64,000 nt of DNA from Dyadobacter fermentans. GTDB taxonomy: Bacteria; Bacteroidota; Bacteroidia; Cytophagales; Spirosomataceae. Below the pieces are notes generated by a model. That model was not told the DNA's origin and did no database searches. It was given only the letters and a program-made list of their open reading frames with translations. Position 1 is the first letter of the stretch; every line of letters starts with the position of its first letter. A program made the translations under genes and the position numbers. The stretch lies in the NCBI RefSeq assembly GCF_019924045.1, contig NZ_JAHXBN010000014.1:231813-295812 (forward strand), written 5' to 3'. Shown here in pieces: positions 1 through 8,621 of this stretch.

Positions 1-170
1 AACGTCGGATGGCTTTGGTAGGCCCTGAGTTGCTCCGGAAAAAAGAAATCGAACCGGAACTTCAACAGCTCGCCCGTGAGCAGCAATGCGGGCGCGAGCA
101 CGAGCGAGATCCCGCCCAGCCAGCGCCCGGGAAATGGCAGGTGACCGAAGTCTTCTTCAAAAGTTTTCAT
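1..170 (-). CDS. Partial membrane protein, C-terminus outside window
   Basis: The minus strand from an ATG at 168-170 is open to the window edge, giving about 56 residues. The protein begins MKTFEEDFGHLPFPGRW and then has a hydrophobic stretch (GGISLVLAPALLLTGELL) that looks like a first transmembrane helix, followed by an aromatic and charged segment. I do not recognise the family from this fragment. A TAnnTTTG promoter element lies just upstream, which supports the start. The remainder lies beyond position 1. Confidence 0.6.
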   Translation of the reverse strand, partial: MKTFEEDFGHLPFPGRWLGGISLVLAPALLLTGELLKFRFDFFFPEQLRAYQSHPT

Positions 171-185
171 GGCTAATAGTTTTTA

Positions 186-193
186 CAAAGCTA
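186..193 (-). promoter_or_regulatory. Bacteroidota -7 promoter element
   Basis: The minus strand reads TAGCTTTG, an exact match to the Bacteroidota -7 consensus TAnnTTTG, 15 bp upstream of the ATG at 170. It would give a short leader for the partial membrane protein gene. I did not find a convincing -33 element. Confidence 0.5.
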
Positions 194-344
194 TGTAATG
201 TTAGGTACTATGCATTACATACTACATGATTGGTATAATAAATGTTTGTACGGCAGAGTGGGACCTCCTTCGAAACAAAACAACTGGATCGTGTCAGCTT
301 CGCCAAATATTGTAGATCAGCAGCACAAATAGTAGATAACCTGC

Positions 345-2318
345 TTATTGCCGTCGCAGCCGCGCCATAAATCCGCCTCCCGGTGCCAGTTTGAGTGTCA
401 GCGTGTTTTTAGAAGTAAGCGTGGCTTCGGAAATGCGGTAGTCGGCAGGGTAACGATCGGCATTGGCGCCATCCTCGCAAATGGTAGCCTGGAAAATGCC
501 ATCGGGAAGGAAACCGAGCGGAATGAGAAGTTCCCGTGCGGTCGAATCGTTGAGTGCGCCGATGAACCAGTCGGAGCCCTTTTTCCGCGCGGTCACGACG
601 TAGTCGCCCAGGCGTGCGTCGAGAACGCGGGTGGTATCCCAAACCGTGGGGATACTGCCGAGTAGCTCCATGAATGCAGGCTCGTTGAGACCCTGTGAGG
701 GATTTCCGGCAAAAAACTGGATGGGGCTTTCGTACACCACAAACATCGCCAGCTGCTGCGTGCGGGTGGTGAGCGACATCACGTTTTCAGGCATGGCGTG
801 GAAACCTTTGGGCGTGGCGTTGTTGAGCATGCCGGGCTCATAATCCAGCGGGCCGGCAAGCATGCGGATAAATGCGAGCAGCACATTATGGTCCGGCGTC
901 GCCTTGGTGCTCCACATATTGTATTCCGAGCCGAGTACCGCCTCGCGTGCGATTGCGTGCGGGAAAGTGCGGTTGAACCCGGCAGGTTTGAATGCACCGT
1001 GAAACATCAGCATGATCTTGTGCCGGGCGCACGCTTCCGCTATTTTATAATAAAACTGTACGGCTTTCTGGTCGTCGCGGTTGATGAAATCGGTCATGAT
1101 GAAATCCACGCCCCATTTGCTGAACTGCGCCAGTGCAGGTTCCAGCTGTTTGTCGAGTGTGAGTGCGAGCGTCCACATACTCACGCCAATGCCTTTGCTT
1201 TTGGCATAGGCCATGATCTCGTCCATATCAATGTCCGGATTGATCTTGAACAGGTCGTTATTGTCGCTCCAACCGGCGTCCATCATAATGCGTTCGAAGC
1301 CGAAGCGTTTGGCGAAATCGATATAGTATTTGTAAGTGGCGGTATTAATGCCGCTTTTGAAAGGCACATTGAAAATATTGGAAGTGATAATCCACTCATC
1401 GGTGGCTTTACCGGGCTTTACCCACGATACATCCGGTACGCGCGAAGGGCTTGCGAGACGGTACACCAGGTCGTTACCGGGTAAATCCTTGTCTTCCGGT
1501 GCAATGATCAGCACCCGCCACGGAAACGCGCGCGTTCCCTTGGTTTTGGCCAGGAAATCGGCCCGTTTGGACACATAGCGCGTAGAATAGAGCTCTTTGG
1601 TTTCGATTTCCTCGGCGGGGTAGGGTGCGAAATGGCCGAACAGGGCCTTTTCTGCATTGCCGCTCAGGAACATCCCGGGGTAATCTTCCAGGTCCGACTC
1701 GGTAATGCCGATTTTGGGCGAATCCTTCGGCGCGACGAGAACAGGAGAGCAAAGCAGGTTTCTGGCATAAATGTGTTCCAGCGGTTTGATCGTGTAGGGC
1801 TCTTCGAAACTCGTATGGTAGATATCCATACCCGATGGAGGCGCCACTTCGGGGAAATACACCGGATGATTGGCCGGAAAGCGGAACGCGGCCGTTTCGG
1901 AGCGGATGATCATGTTGCCGGGAAACGACGTGGCGATGCGGTAGGCGACACCATCATTATATACCCTGAAAATGACGGAGAAGGCATTCGGGAGGTTGAT
2001 TTTCAGTTCCTTATAACGGTCAGGTATATGAGTACGCTTCTCAGGAACCGGCGAGATAATGGTTTCATTCACGCTTCTTGTCGTAAACTGTGGCCTGGAA
2101 AGGCCGTCCGAAAGCTTCTTGCCATCCGAAAGAGCCATGTCTATTTCCGAGGGCGATACGATCAGCTGGTTTTTGAAATAGACGCTGTACCGCAGCCGGT
2201 CGCCGGCCTGGACGATCAGCTTAATAGTGCCATCGGGAGACGAAATTTCCCGGGTGGCTTGGGCGCGTGCGAAGGTAAGGGATAGCAAGAGGAAATTTAG
2301 TAGAAGCAGTTTTCTCAT
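345..2318 (-). CDS. Glycoside hydrolase family 97 protein
   Basis: This is a secreted alpha-glycosidase of family GH97 (SusB-like; known members are alpha-glucosidases or alpha-galactosidases). The ATG at 2316-2318 gives 657 residues and puts a signal peptide (MRKLLLLNFLLLSLTFARAQ) at the very N-terminus; the reading frame stays open further upstream but that part looks untranslated. The N-terminal beta-sandwich (about residues 20-290) precedes a TIM barrel with MMDAGWSD near 344, TDFINRDDQ near 406 and REAVLGSEYNMW near 460, all typical of GH97. The Asp-containing TDFINRDDQ segment resembles the retaining branch of the family, which uses an Asp nucleophile; this is inference. A C-terminal beta domain ends in GGGFMARLRRQ. 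It stands alone, not next to a SusCD pair. Confidence 0.9.
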   Translation of the reverse strand: MRKLLLLNFLLLSLTFARAQATREISSPDGTIKLIVQAGDRLRYSVYFKNQLIVSPSEIDMALSDGKKLSDGLSRPQFTTRSVNETIISPVPEKRTHIPDRYKELKINLPNAFSVIFRVYNDGVAYRIATSFPGNMIIRSETAAFRFPANHPVYFPEVAPPSGMDIYHTSFEEPYTIKPLEHIYARNLLCSPVLVAPKDSPKIGITESDLEDYPGMFLSGNAEKALFGHFAPYPAEEIETKELYSTRYVSKRADFLAKTKGTRAFPWRVLIIAPEDKDLPGNDLVYRLASPSRVPDVSWVKPGKATDEWIITSNIFNVPFKSGINTATYKYYIDFAKRFGFERIMMDAGWSDNNDLFKINPDIDMDEIMAYAKSKGIGVSMWTLALTLDKQLEPALAQFSKWGVDFIMTDFINRDDQKAVQFYYKIAEACARHKIMLMFHGAFKPAGFNRTFPHAIAREAVLGSEYNMWSTKATPDHNVLLAFIRMLAGPLDYEPGMLNNATPKGFHAMPENVMSLTTRTQQLAMFVVYESPIQFFAGNPSQGLNEPAFMELLGSIPTVWDTTRVLDARLGDYVVTARKKGSDWFIGALNDSTARELLIPLGFLPDGIFQATICEDGANADRYPADYRISEATLTSKNTLTLKLAPGGGFMARLRRQ

Positions 2319-3077
2319 AGCGGCTATGATTGAGCGTCCGGTAATTGCAATGTACGGGATTAATGTGCGACCACGAAAGTTTAGAAAGACTAAAAATTGC
2401 TGGCACGGCATTTGCGGCCTGTAATAATAATTGTTACAAGTCACTGTTCAGGTACTAATTGTAACCGGTGAATTAATATAATGCGCCTGGAAGCCGACTT
2501 TAATTATTGCTTCATTAACCATTGATGGAGAGTTAGTTTTCGATTTTGTCTCATAAACAGCATCGGGATTTTTACCTGCGGTTGTTAATACAACTTAATT
2601 CTTAGGTGAAATCCTGGCGGCTAACTAGTTCTACGCACTGTAATTGCGTGGATAGGTTTTGCGTTGGGGCTGGGTTCAAATCAGTCGCGTTGGATTGTTA
2701 ATTGAAAATAAAGTTTTGTAACCGTATGGGACAAATTTGTTCTGAAACGACGTTGTTAATATGGCAGGCTAACTGCGGTTATGCGTCTGGTATAAAACTC
2801 GTACCGGTGTGTGGTCTGGCGGGAGGAACGAATCGTATATTAGAAAAGGATGGAAATTGCTACTGCGGGATTAATGATGATAGTACCGGTTCCAATTAAA
2901 ATCAATTTGGAAATCGAAAGTGAAAAACGCTAAATAAAAATGGCACCGGAGGTATTTAGGCGATGATTTTTTTCGTCAATTTTGGCACATTATTTATTCT
3001 AAGAAAGTATTTTAATAAAATGTTAACTTCATTACTTTTGCGAAAGTAATAATCCACCAGCAACCCGTAATTTATTT
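2319..3077. other. Long intergenic region without a convincing gene
   Basis: This AT-rich stretch separates the divergent GH97 gene and the gene at 3078. A 65-codon frame at 2702-2899 starts with TTG, is cysteine-rich and has no recognisable feature, so I do not call it. The right end (3031-3050) holds a promoter and palindrome described separately. The 5' leader of the GH97 gene presumably lies at the left end, but I saw no exact TAnnTTTG element for it. Confidence 0.6.
3031..3050 (+). promoter_or_regulatory. Promoter overlapped by an 8-bp-arm palindrome
   Basis: TACTTTTG at 3033-3040 matches the Bacteroidota -7 element and lies 37 bp before the ATG at 3078. It is embedded in a perfect inverted repeat, ATTACTTT (3031-3038) and AAAGTAAT (3043-3050) around TGCG. 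A protein bound here would cover the start of transcription, so the palindrome is a plausible operator. Which protein binds is unknown. Confidence 0.45.
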
Positions 3078-3545
3078 ATGAAAGCAAGAGCAATTAAATT
3101 TTTTTCTCCCGAGGATAATGTTTCGGTAACAAAAAAGCCTCAGGAGAAACCAAAGCCAACCGGCTATGTTTCGTCCTCGGGCAAGTTGGTTCTTCCTCCA
3201 AAAACTTTGGAAGAATTAGGTATCGAACCTGAAACAGCCCGCTTTAAAATCGGAGCGCAACAAGGTAAGAGAACCTTGAAGCACCTCTATCTGATTCCGA
3301 GCTCGGATGAAAACGGAACATTCGTCCTTACGAGAAGCGGCCGCGGATATTCTATCCCGTTGGAACTGATTCTCCGTAAAGGCGGTGTGGATTTTGAAAA
3401 TACAAAGTACATTTTTGAGGTAACCCTTTTTAATTACGAAGAAGGCGTTGTCGGTTTTGAACTCACTTTGGGAACCGAAGAACCCAAGCCGGCTTACACA
3501 GGTAAACCCCGGGGCCGCAAACCGAAGAATGCAGTGGTTGCTTAA
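3078..3545 (+). CDS. Conserved hypothetical protein, AbrB-like region and AT-hook-like tail
   Basis: This encodes 155 residues without signal peptide or membrane helix, so it is probably cytoplasmic. Residues about 29-50 (GYVSSSGKLVLPPKTLEELGI) resemble the SpoVT/AbrB swapped-hairpin motif, in which a short strand, a Gly-Lys turn and L-P precede a helix. The C-terminus (KPRGRKPKN) is basic and resembles an AT-hook, although the canonical GRP core is altered. Both hints point to DNA binding, but this is inference; I do not know a characterised homologue. The gene has its own promoter and palindrome upstream and a strong terminator downstream, so it is monocistronic. The start ATG is the first in the frame. 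Confidence 0.75.
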   Translation: MKARAIKFFSPEDNVSVTKKPQEKPKPTGYVSSSGKLVLPPKTLEELGIEPETARFKIGAQQGKRTLKHLYLIPSSDENGTFVLTRSGRGYSIPLELILRKGGVDFENTKYIFEVTLFNYEEGVVGFELTLGTEEPKPAYTGKPRGRKPKNAVVA

Positions 3546-3551
3546 TGATAT

Positions 3552-3590
3552 GAACAAAAAAGGGTCCGTTTTCCGGACCCTTTTTTGTTC
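3552..3590. terminator. Strong bidirectional terminator
   Basis: A perfect 17-bp inverted repeat (arms 3552-3568 and 3574-3590) has a GC-rich core GGGTCCG/CGGACCC, a 5-nt loop, and A and T runs on the two outer sides. It serves the plus gene ending at 3545 and the minus gene ending at 3618. Confidence 0.9.
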
Positions 3591-3617
3591 AGTACTGATA
3601 AACAGGAATGACCGTTT

Positions 3618-3905
3618 TCAGCTGTTCAATGTATTCCGGACAAGGTCCGGGATTCCAAACAGATTTTTGCGGCTGTCGGTTGCGAAACGCCGCTCCGCAA
3701 ATCCCGCAACCACCAGCCAGTTGAGCGATTCATAAACAGTCGCAGGACTGATTTTAATCCCCCGGCTGCGCATGTCGCGCCATAATGTATCGCCGTCGGT
3801 AAATTCGTCGGCGACCAGCAATTGTTCGGCCACAATAACCCGCTTTTCGGCAAGCCTTATTTTGTGACGGATGCAATAGGCACTGAGTTGTTCGTACAGG
3901 GACAT
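3618..3905 (-). CDS. Short Fur-family-like winged-helix regulator
   Basis: The 95-residue protein matches the N-terminal DNA-binding half of Fur-family regulators: LAEKRVIVAEQLL, a sensor-helix region, then the recognition segment SPATVYESLNWLVVAGFAER, which corresponds to the family hallmark aTVYr.L..L...G. Typical Fur proteins are about 140 residues with a C-terminal dimerisation domain carrying His/Cys metal ligands. That half is absent here and the frame stops just before the shared terminator, so the short form looks genuine rather than caused by a recent break. It may act as a metal-independent regulator. It lies downstream of the DUF4198 gene on the same strand (25 bp) and could be co-transcribed with it. 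Confidence 0.75.
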   Translation of the reverse strand: MSLYEQLSAYCIRHKIRLAEKRVIVAEQLLVADEFTDGDTLWRDMRSRGIKISPATVYESLNWLVVAGFAERRFATDSRKNLFGIPDLVRNTLNS

Positions 3906-3929
3906 GCGAATGAATAACGCTTTAAAAAA

Positions 3930-4646
3930 CTATTTTCCAACTTCTACGAGCAAAGTAGCGCTGCGCCAAAATGCTTTATATTCCTTTCCGTTCAGATTGC
4001 CGGCTTCTTTCCAGCTTTTGGATGCTTCGATGTAATAGGTACCCGGCCAAAGCGGAACAAATTCAGCCAATCCTTTTTCATCGGTGCTGATTTGTTTGCT
4101 CCATCCCGACGGAGAAGCCACCGTGATGTACAGCTTTTCGTTTCCATTATTCTTGAAAAGGCTGCGCAGATTGAGGGGGCTGTTAACCTTATTGGTTTTC
4201 GCCGGATCTGCAAAGACATTTAATTCGTTGGTATTGGCGCCCGGATTATTGCCGGTATCGGCTTTGCCTACGGTTACTAATGCACTGGCATTGAACTGGT
4301 AAACCGTCGTTCCGCCCAGGTCTTTCGACGTGTGACCTACCGATAACGTGTATACGCCCTGTTGATCGGGAGTGAACTCGGCCGTGAAATGATCGTCGGC
4401 CGCAACGGTAGCCAGTTTAGTACGTTTCTGGTCGGGCGCTGTGAGCCAGAGCTCAAAATCCTTCACATCGGAATACCATTCGCCCAGCTTTTCAGGCTTG
4501 TCTCCGGGTTCGGCATAAATGATTTTAACTGCCTGTTTCTGACCGGCTTTGCCTTTCGGGGCAGTCTGAATCCAGAGGGCATGAGCAAAAAGCTGCGCCG
4601 AGCAGCAGAGCAGAAAGGCGACAATAAAGAGTTGTTTTTTAAACAT
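3930..4646 (-). CDS. DUF4198 domain secreted protein
   Basis: This 238-residue protein has a signal peptide (MFKKQLFIVAFLLCCSAQLFAHA) immediately followed by HALWIQ, the conserved start of DUF4198 proteins. These are periplasmic all-beta proteins often encoded beside metal-uptake or TonB genes. Two beta-rich halves are visible, the second with FVPLWPGTYYIEASKSWKEAG, typical of the family's C-terminal Ig-like part. A Fur-like gene follows on the same strand, and a palindrome covers the promoter, so metal-linked regulation is plausible. The exact ligand is unknown. Confidence 0.8.
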   Translation of the reverse strand: MFKKQLFIVAFLLCCSAQLFAHALWIQTAPKGKAGQKQAVKIIYAEPGDKPEKLGEWYSDVKDFELWLTAPDQKRTKLATVAADDHFTAEFTPDQQGVYTLSVGHTSKDLGGTTVYQFNASALVTVGKADTGNNPGANTNELNVFADPAKTNKVNSPLNLRSLFKNNGNEKLYITVASPSGWSKQISTDEKGLAEFVPLWPGTYYIEASKSWKEAGNLNGKEYKAFWRSATLLVEVGK

Positions 4647-4704
4647 GATTTGAGATAAATGAGTAGTAAAAAGCGAAGGCTAAACTCAGGACACGCTTCG
4701 CATG

Positions 4705-4740
4705 TGGACTTGCAAATATAGTCTATTTGTAATAAGTCCA
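4705..4740 (-). promoter_or_regulatory. Promoter with nested palindrome upstream of DUF4198 gene
   Basis: The minus strand reads TATATTTG at 4713-4720, an exact TAnnTTTG -7 element 67 bp before the ATG at 4646. It lies inside an interrupted palindrome: inner arms CAAATA (4713-4718) and TATTTG (4724-4729), outer arms TGGACTT (4705-4711) and AAGTCCA (4734-4740). The geometry suits a repressor operator; the Fur-like protein encoded downstream is an obvious candidate. Confidence 0.55.
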
Positions 4741-4807
4741 AATAATATTTAAATATAAATCGCCGCGAAAACAATACAGGGCTTTACGCGAAGCAGGGCC
4801 GGCTGGC

Positions 4808-7147
4808 CTAATACACGATTCCCAACCGCAACGCGCGCAGGCCGCTGAGCCCTTGCAGATCTTCCAGTTCGAGTTCCTCGCTATGGGGTTCGAGGGCATT
4901 GGTTTCCTGCAAATAATGGATGAAGGGTAGGTAATCTTCAATGTCGCGCTGATGCAGGTAAATGAGCGCTATTTTGTCGGGCTGGGTGAGCCTTTCCTGG
5001 GAGTTTTTGATCCGTACCTTGTCGATCCGTTTCTTGATCATCTGGTAACGGATATTGTAGGCGCCTTCCACATCGAATTTCCGTTCGTCGCTGCGGAAAC
5101 TGATGTCGATCATGTGGTTATGAACAAAAATCAACTGCGTGGTATGCAGCTCTTTTGGCATTTCAACGAGCAATGCGCGGGTGAGTTTCGCTACTTCGAT
5201 CATGGACGAGAGTTGCCATAAACGCAGGTTTTTCAGATGGAAATGGTTGAATGGCTTGTCGGGGGCAATGGATTGCCCGATGTAAATGTCATATTCGATG
5301 CCGTCGGTCCGGAATTTCTCGAAATAGCACGGGTACGACTCCTGTAACAGCTCTTTCTGGTCTTCGAAATACCGGTTTACCGCCGTATTGATGAGTTCCA
5401 TGGAGTGGTCGAGCTCCTGCCGGTGACGGTGCACCTCGCCCTGACTGGGGTGGGTAACCCCGATGTATGCATCGATGAGCGCCGCGGTGCGCGGGTCCTG
5501 TTGCGACAGGTGAATGAGGTAGTTCCTGGCCTCTTCATTCAGGAACATGTTCAGGTTGTTCTCCGAAGTGCTGTTCAGTTCGCCCTGGCTGACGGCCTTC
5601 TGCCATTTGGTGCAATGGAAGCGCAGCTCCTGCATGAGCGACGACCGGTCGAAGCCGGCAAGCGCGTTCAGCAACTCATTCAGCAAATCGAGGTAGTGGC
5701 CGAGGTCGGCGCGGATGGAGCTGTTACGTTCGTTGGTGGAATTACGGATGTCGATGGCACCATACAGGGGATACACATCGTAGAATGCAATGTTCTCGTT
5801 CACTTCCGGAAGGCCTTTCTTCCTGCGGTGCAGGTAATGCCAGGCGGCGTCATTGAATTTCCATTGCACTGCGGGCTGTATCGAAGTGAATTTCTCCTTG
5901 ATAATGCTTTCCAGTTCCAGATTGAACTCTTCGATATAAATGTCGAGCAGCTGCGCCACGGGCGCGAACGCCATTTCCAGCGAGGCCAGTTTTTTCTCAT
6001 CGAAGCGCTCATCCTCCCAGGTGTGCATACATAGCACGCCCACGAGTTTCTGATCCACAAAAAGGGGCACCAGTGCCAGCGAGCGCACATGCAGGTCTCG
6101 GAATGGGGCTAGCCAGCCGATCTGCCGCTCGTCTTCGCCCTGAATGTCGGGCGAGAAGAACGAATTCGGTTTTGAGGCATAGCCTTCGGCCTGGCGCCGG
6201 AACTCTTCGGGCGTGAGCCGGTTTTCGCCCCAAATCTGAAAAAGCACGCCCGTACCCACCTGTCCGTACCCATACACTGCCTGCCCATTCACACGTACGA
6301 AAGGGAAAAGGTCAAATTCGATGCGGTTGTTCTGTACCAATGTTTTCAACGACTGGATAATGCGCTGGTAGCGGTTGGGACTATCGCCCGGCACCCGGTT
6401 GAACTGCACCTTCTTGATATTTTCGACGGCCATTTTAGCCGTAACGTCCGACACGGTGATCACCGCGAAGCCCCGGAACCGGAACATGTCGAGCGGCAGC
6501 ACCTTTTGCAATTGCAGATGTCCGTCCTTTTCGCTGAAATGCGCGTAGATTTCCACGAAGTTAAGGTCCGGCAGCTCCCGCGTGGCGGTCACCTCGACAA
6601 ACTCGGGGCTGACAAGCACTTCGTAGAACCGGTACAGCCCGGTTTCGACGTCCGTCCAGGCATGGTACTGCTGTATTTTCACCGGGACCTGGAAATTGTA
6701 AAGCCTTTGCAGAATGAGCGTATAAATCAAATGCAGGCGCTCGCGCTGGTAGTCTTCGGGGTTCTTTTGAAGTTCGTACTGCGAATCGGCCGGTTTCATG
6801 TTCAGCATTTCGAAAAGCAGGTCGGTACCGTAGAAGATATGCGGGTACAGCGGCTGGCACATGCCCCAGGCCAGCTTATGTTCCGATGCGAGCGGTGCCG
6901 AGAGGCTGCTGTAAATGTATTCGAAGAAATCGCCGTACCGGTACGCTTCGTCGAGCGGTACATCTCCCTGGGGGATCTGCTGCTCCTGGAAATAGGTCAG
7001 TATGTTTTTGTAAAAGGTGGATTTCAATGTCTTCTCTTCCGTAACCCGCTGTTCGAGAAACCGGATATAGGGCATAAAAGAAATGGCGGAATCGAGATCG
7101 AGGGGCAGCGCCCTCATTCCTGAGACGTCGAGTACTTCGTTTTTCAT
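4808..7147 (-). CDS. Large GAF domain protein
   Basis: The protein has 779 residues, no signal peptide and no membrane helix, and is therefore cytoplasmic. The middle (roughly 265-430) has the features of a GAF small-molecule-binding fold, including SLALVPLFVDQKLVGVLCMHTWEDERFDEKKLASLEMAFAP, where the V-P-L...G-V-L strand pair and the final helix are typical. The flanking regions do not resemble a kinase, cyclase or DNA-binding domain. Similar long GAF proteins are common in Bacteroidota and their role is not established as far as I know. The C-terminal 60 residues contain a predicted helical region ending in GLRALRLGIVY. It is followed 161 bp later by the promoter of the DUF4198 gene. Confidence 0.75.
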   Translation of the reverse strand: MKNEVLDVSGMRALPLDLDSAISFMPYIRFLEQRVTEEKTLKSTFYKNILTYFQEQQIPQGDVPLDEAYRYGDFFEYIYSSLSAPLASEHKLAWGMCQPLYPHIFYGTDLLFEMLNMKPADSQYELQKNPEDYQRERLHLIYTLILQRLYNFQVPVKIQQYHAWTDVETGLYRFYEVLVSPEFVEVTATRELPDLNFVEIYAHFSEKDGHLQLQKVLPLDMFRFRGFAVITVSDVTAKMAVENIKKVQFNRVPGDSPNRYQRIIQSLKTLVQNNRIEFDLFPFVRVNGQAVYGYGQVGTGVLFQIWGENRLTPEEFRRQAEGYASKPNSFFSPDIQGEDERQIGWLAPFRDLHVRSLALVPLFVDQKLVGVLCMHTWEDERFDEKKLASLEMAFAPVAQLLDIYIEEFNLELESIIKEKFTSIQPAVQWKFNDAAWHYLHRRKKGLPEVNENIAFYDVYPLYGAIDIRNSTNERNSSIRADLGHYLDLLNELLNALAGFDRSSLMQELRFHCTKWQKAVSQGELNSTSENNLNMFLNEEARNYLIHLSQQDPRTAALIDAYIGVTHPSQGEVHRHRQELDHSMELINTAVNRYFEDQKELLQESYPCYFEKFRTDGIEYDIYIGQSIAPDKPFNHFHLKNLRLWQLSSMIEVAKLTRALLVEMPKELHTTQLIFVHNHMIDISFRSDERKFDVEGAYNIRYQMIKKRIDKVRIKNSQERLTQPDKIALIYLHQRDIEDYLPFIHYLQETNALEPHSEELELEDLQGLSGLRALRLGIVY

Positions 7148-7257
7148 GGTGCTATGGCTATGCGAGCCTAAATATACGACACACCATTTGAAAAAAGTGC
7201 GTCCCGGCCTGGCAGCCGAAACGCACCTGTAAATTCGATCGAAATGGAGGCAGGTGA

Positions 7258-7590
7258 TCAGGCCAGGTCCTCCCGAAATAGCCCCGGCTCCATTTTAATG
7301 TTGAGTTTTTGCAGCATTTCGGCCCGGTTGAAGCCGGTCCGCTGGTTTTCGGCGTTCACTGCTTCCCGCGCATGGCTCACCGCCTCTTCACTAACCCAGG
7401 TAGCAATGGTAATGTACTCGGTATCGCCGGTTTCGGTGATGCGCTCGTACGCGTGGCTGCCGATGAGGCCGTCCAGAGTGCTGATAAACCTCGCAGCAAT
7501 TTGCTGGCGTTCGAGAAAAGTAGCTTTGGAGGCTGCGGGAATGAGGTATTTGCTGATGAATGCGACTTCGGTGTTTTGTTGTGCTTCCAT
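7258..7590 (-). CDS. Antibiotic biosynthesis monooxygenase-like (ABM) protein
   Basis: This 110-residue protein has the dimeric alpha/beta-barrel signature of the ABM family: VAFISKYLIPAASKATFLERQQIAARFISTLDGLIGSHAYERI, followed by a strand with TEYITIATWVSEEAVSHAREAV. Family members range from quinol monooxygenases to heme-degrading enzymes, and the sequence alone does not choose between them. It sits between the GAF gene and an AraC regulator transcribed in the same direction; the 94-bp gap from the AraC gene suggests either a shared transcript or a separate promoter. Confidence 0.7.
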   Translation of the reverse strand: MEAQQNTEVAFISKYLIPAASKATFLERQQIAARFISTLDGLIGSHAYERITETGDTEYITIATWVSEEAVSHAREAVNAENQRTGFNRAEMLQKLNIKMEPGLFREDLA

Positions 7591-7684
7591 GATTTTGAAT
7601 TGAATGTAAATAGCTTTTCAGTTGGTTTTGATGGATACAAAATTCCAAAGCAGCTACCTGCCATTCTTGTAAAAAATCATTGAT

Positions 7685-8458
7685 TTACCAGAGTACCGGA
7701 GATTTGAAAAACTCGGTAGGGGTGAGCCCGGTAAAGAGTTTGAAGTCCTTATTGAAATGCGGCTGATCGAAATAGCCGGCGTCGAGCGCAATTTGAGCCA
7801 GCGTCTGGCCCGAATGGCCCTTTTCGATCACCGATTTCATTTTAACAATATAAGCAAACTGTTTCGCCGAAAGCCCGGCTACCCGCCTGAAACGCTTCTC
7901 GAACGCATCCTGGCTCACGTGTAGCGACGCCGCCAGCTCCCTGATGCGGAGTTGGCCGCCGGCATTGTGGATCTTTTGAATAGCGACCAACACCATATTA
8001 TCCGGCGTTTTGCCGCTTACCCGGCTAAGCAGGAACCGCTCGATCAATGCAATGCGTGCCAGGTGGGAGGGCAGTTCCGCCAGTTGTTCTTCGAGCAGGC
8101 CGGTGTCCCTGAACCCGTCGAGGCAGTTCATGGCAATGCTGGTATCGCTCAGCTCATGCAGCGGCTCGCGGATGAAGGGCACAATGCCGCCTTCCCGGAA
8201 GACGACCAGGATATTGATCGTGCCGGAACGATACTGCATGGCCCGCCCGGATTTCCGCAAACCCGAAACGACGAACGGCTCGAGCACATTCGTACCGCCA
8301 TCGTGATGAACAGAAACCTGCCCGCTCAGCCTGAACACCATCACCGGCGAGGTCTCGGGCAGCACATGGTTGACCACCTCCGCAGGCGTTTCGATCACCT
8401 TGTAGGATTGGATAAACGGGCTCAGCTCCGGCGTCGGGAAGTAGGTTTCGATGGTCAT
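7685..8458 (-). CDS. AraC-family transcriptional regulator
   Basis: The ATG at 8456-8458 gives 257 residues starting MTIETYFPTPELSPFIQSYKVIE, the usual N-terminus of this AraC subgroup with a cupin-like sensor domain. The C-terminal AraC domain has two helix-turn-helix units: LRIRELAASLHVSQDAFEKRFRRVAG and LAQIALDAGYFDQPHFNKDFKLFTGLTPTEF, the latter matching the family signature closely. The frame extends to 8506, but that part overlaps an inverted repeat (GGGAACCG 8465-8472, CGGTTCCC 8487-8494) that is better read as leader or operator. It is divergent from the SDR gene at 8622, its likely target. Confidence 0.85.
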   Translation of the reverse strand: MTIETYFPTPELSPFIQSYKVIETPAEVVNHVLPETSPVMVFRLSGQVSVHHDGGTNVLEPFVVSGLRKSGRAMQYRSGTINILVVFREGGIVPFIREPLHELSDTSIAMNCLDGFRDTGLLEEQLAELPSHLARIALIERFLLSRVSGKTPDNMVLVAIQKIHNAGGQLRIRELAASLHVSQDAFEKRFRRVAGLSAKQFAYIVKMKSVIEKGHSGQTLAQIALDAGYFDQPHFNKDFKLFTGLTPTEFFKSPVLW

Positions 8459-8545
8459 TATCCGGGGAACCGGAATAGCGCCCCGACGGTTCCCGCAGCC
8501 CGGCAAATCGTGTCGGCACTGCTTCGTAAAACTGTATCACATTTC

Positions 8546-8590
8546 CGGCTTTTTGTATAAGCCGCCGGCGGAAGCGACCCGGTAAATTTG
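8546..8590 (+). promoter_or_regulatory. Promoter region of the SDR gene with small hairpin
   Basis: TAAATTTG at 8583-8590 matches TAnnTTTG and lies 32 bp before the ATG at 8622. Immediately upstream is an inverted repeat CGGCTT (8546-8551) and AAGCCG (8559-8564), at about the -33 region, where a regulator such as the divergent AraC protein could bind. Confidence 0.45.
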
Positions 8591-8621
8591 TAGCATCAAA
8601 ACACCAAAACAATTGTCAATC

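Noticed and set aside
798..1484. 228-codon open frame opposite the GH97 gene
   Set aside because: Antisense shadow of a clearly recognised enzyme; its translation has no domain features.
2702..2899. 65-codon frame in the long intergenic region
   Set aside because: TTG start, cysteine-rich without family resemblance, and no promoter or ribosome site seen; likely chance.
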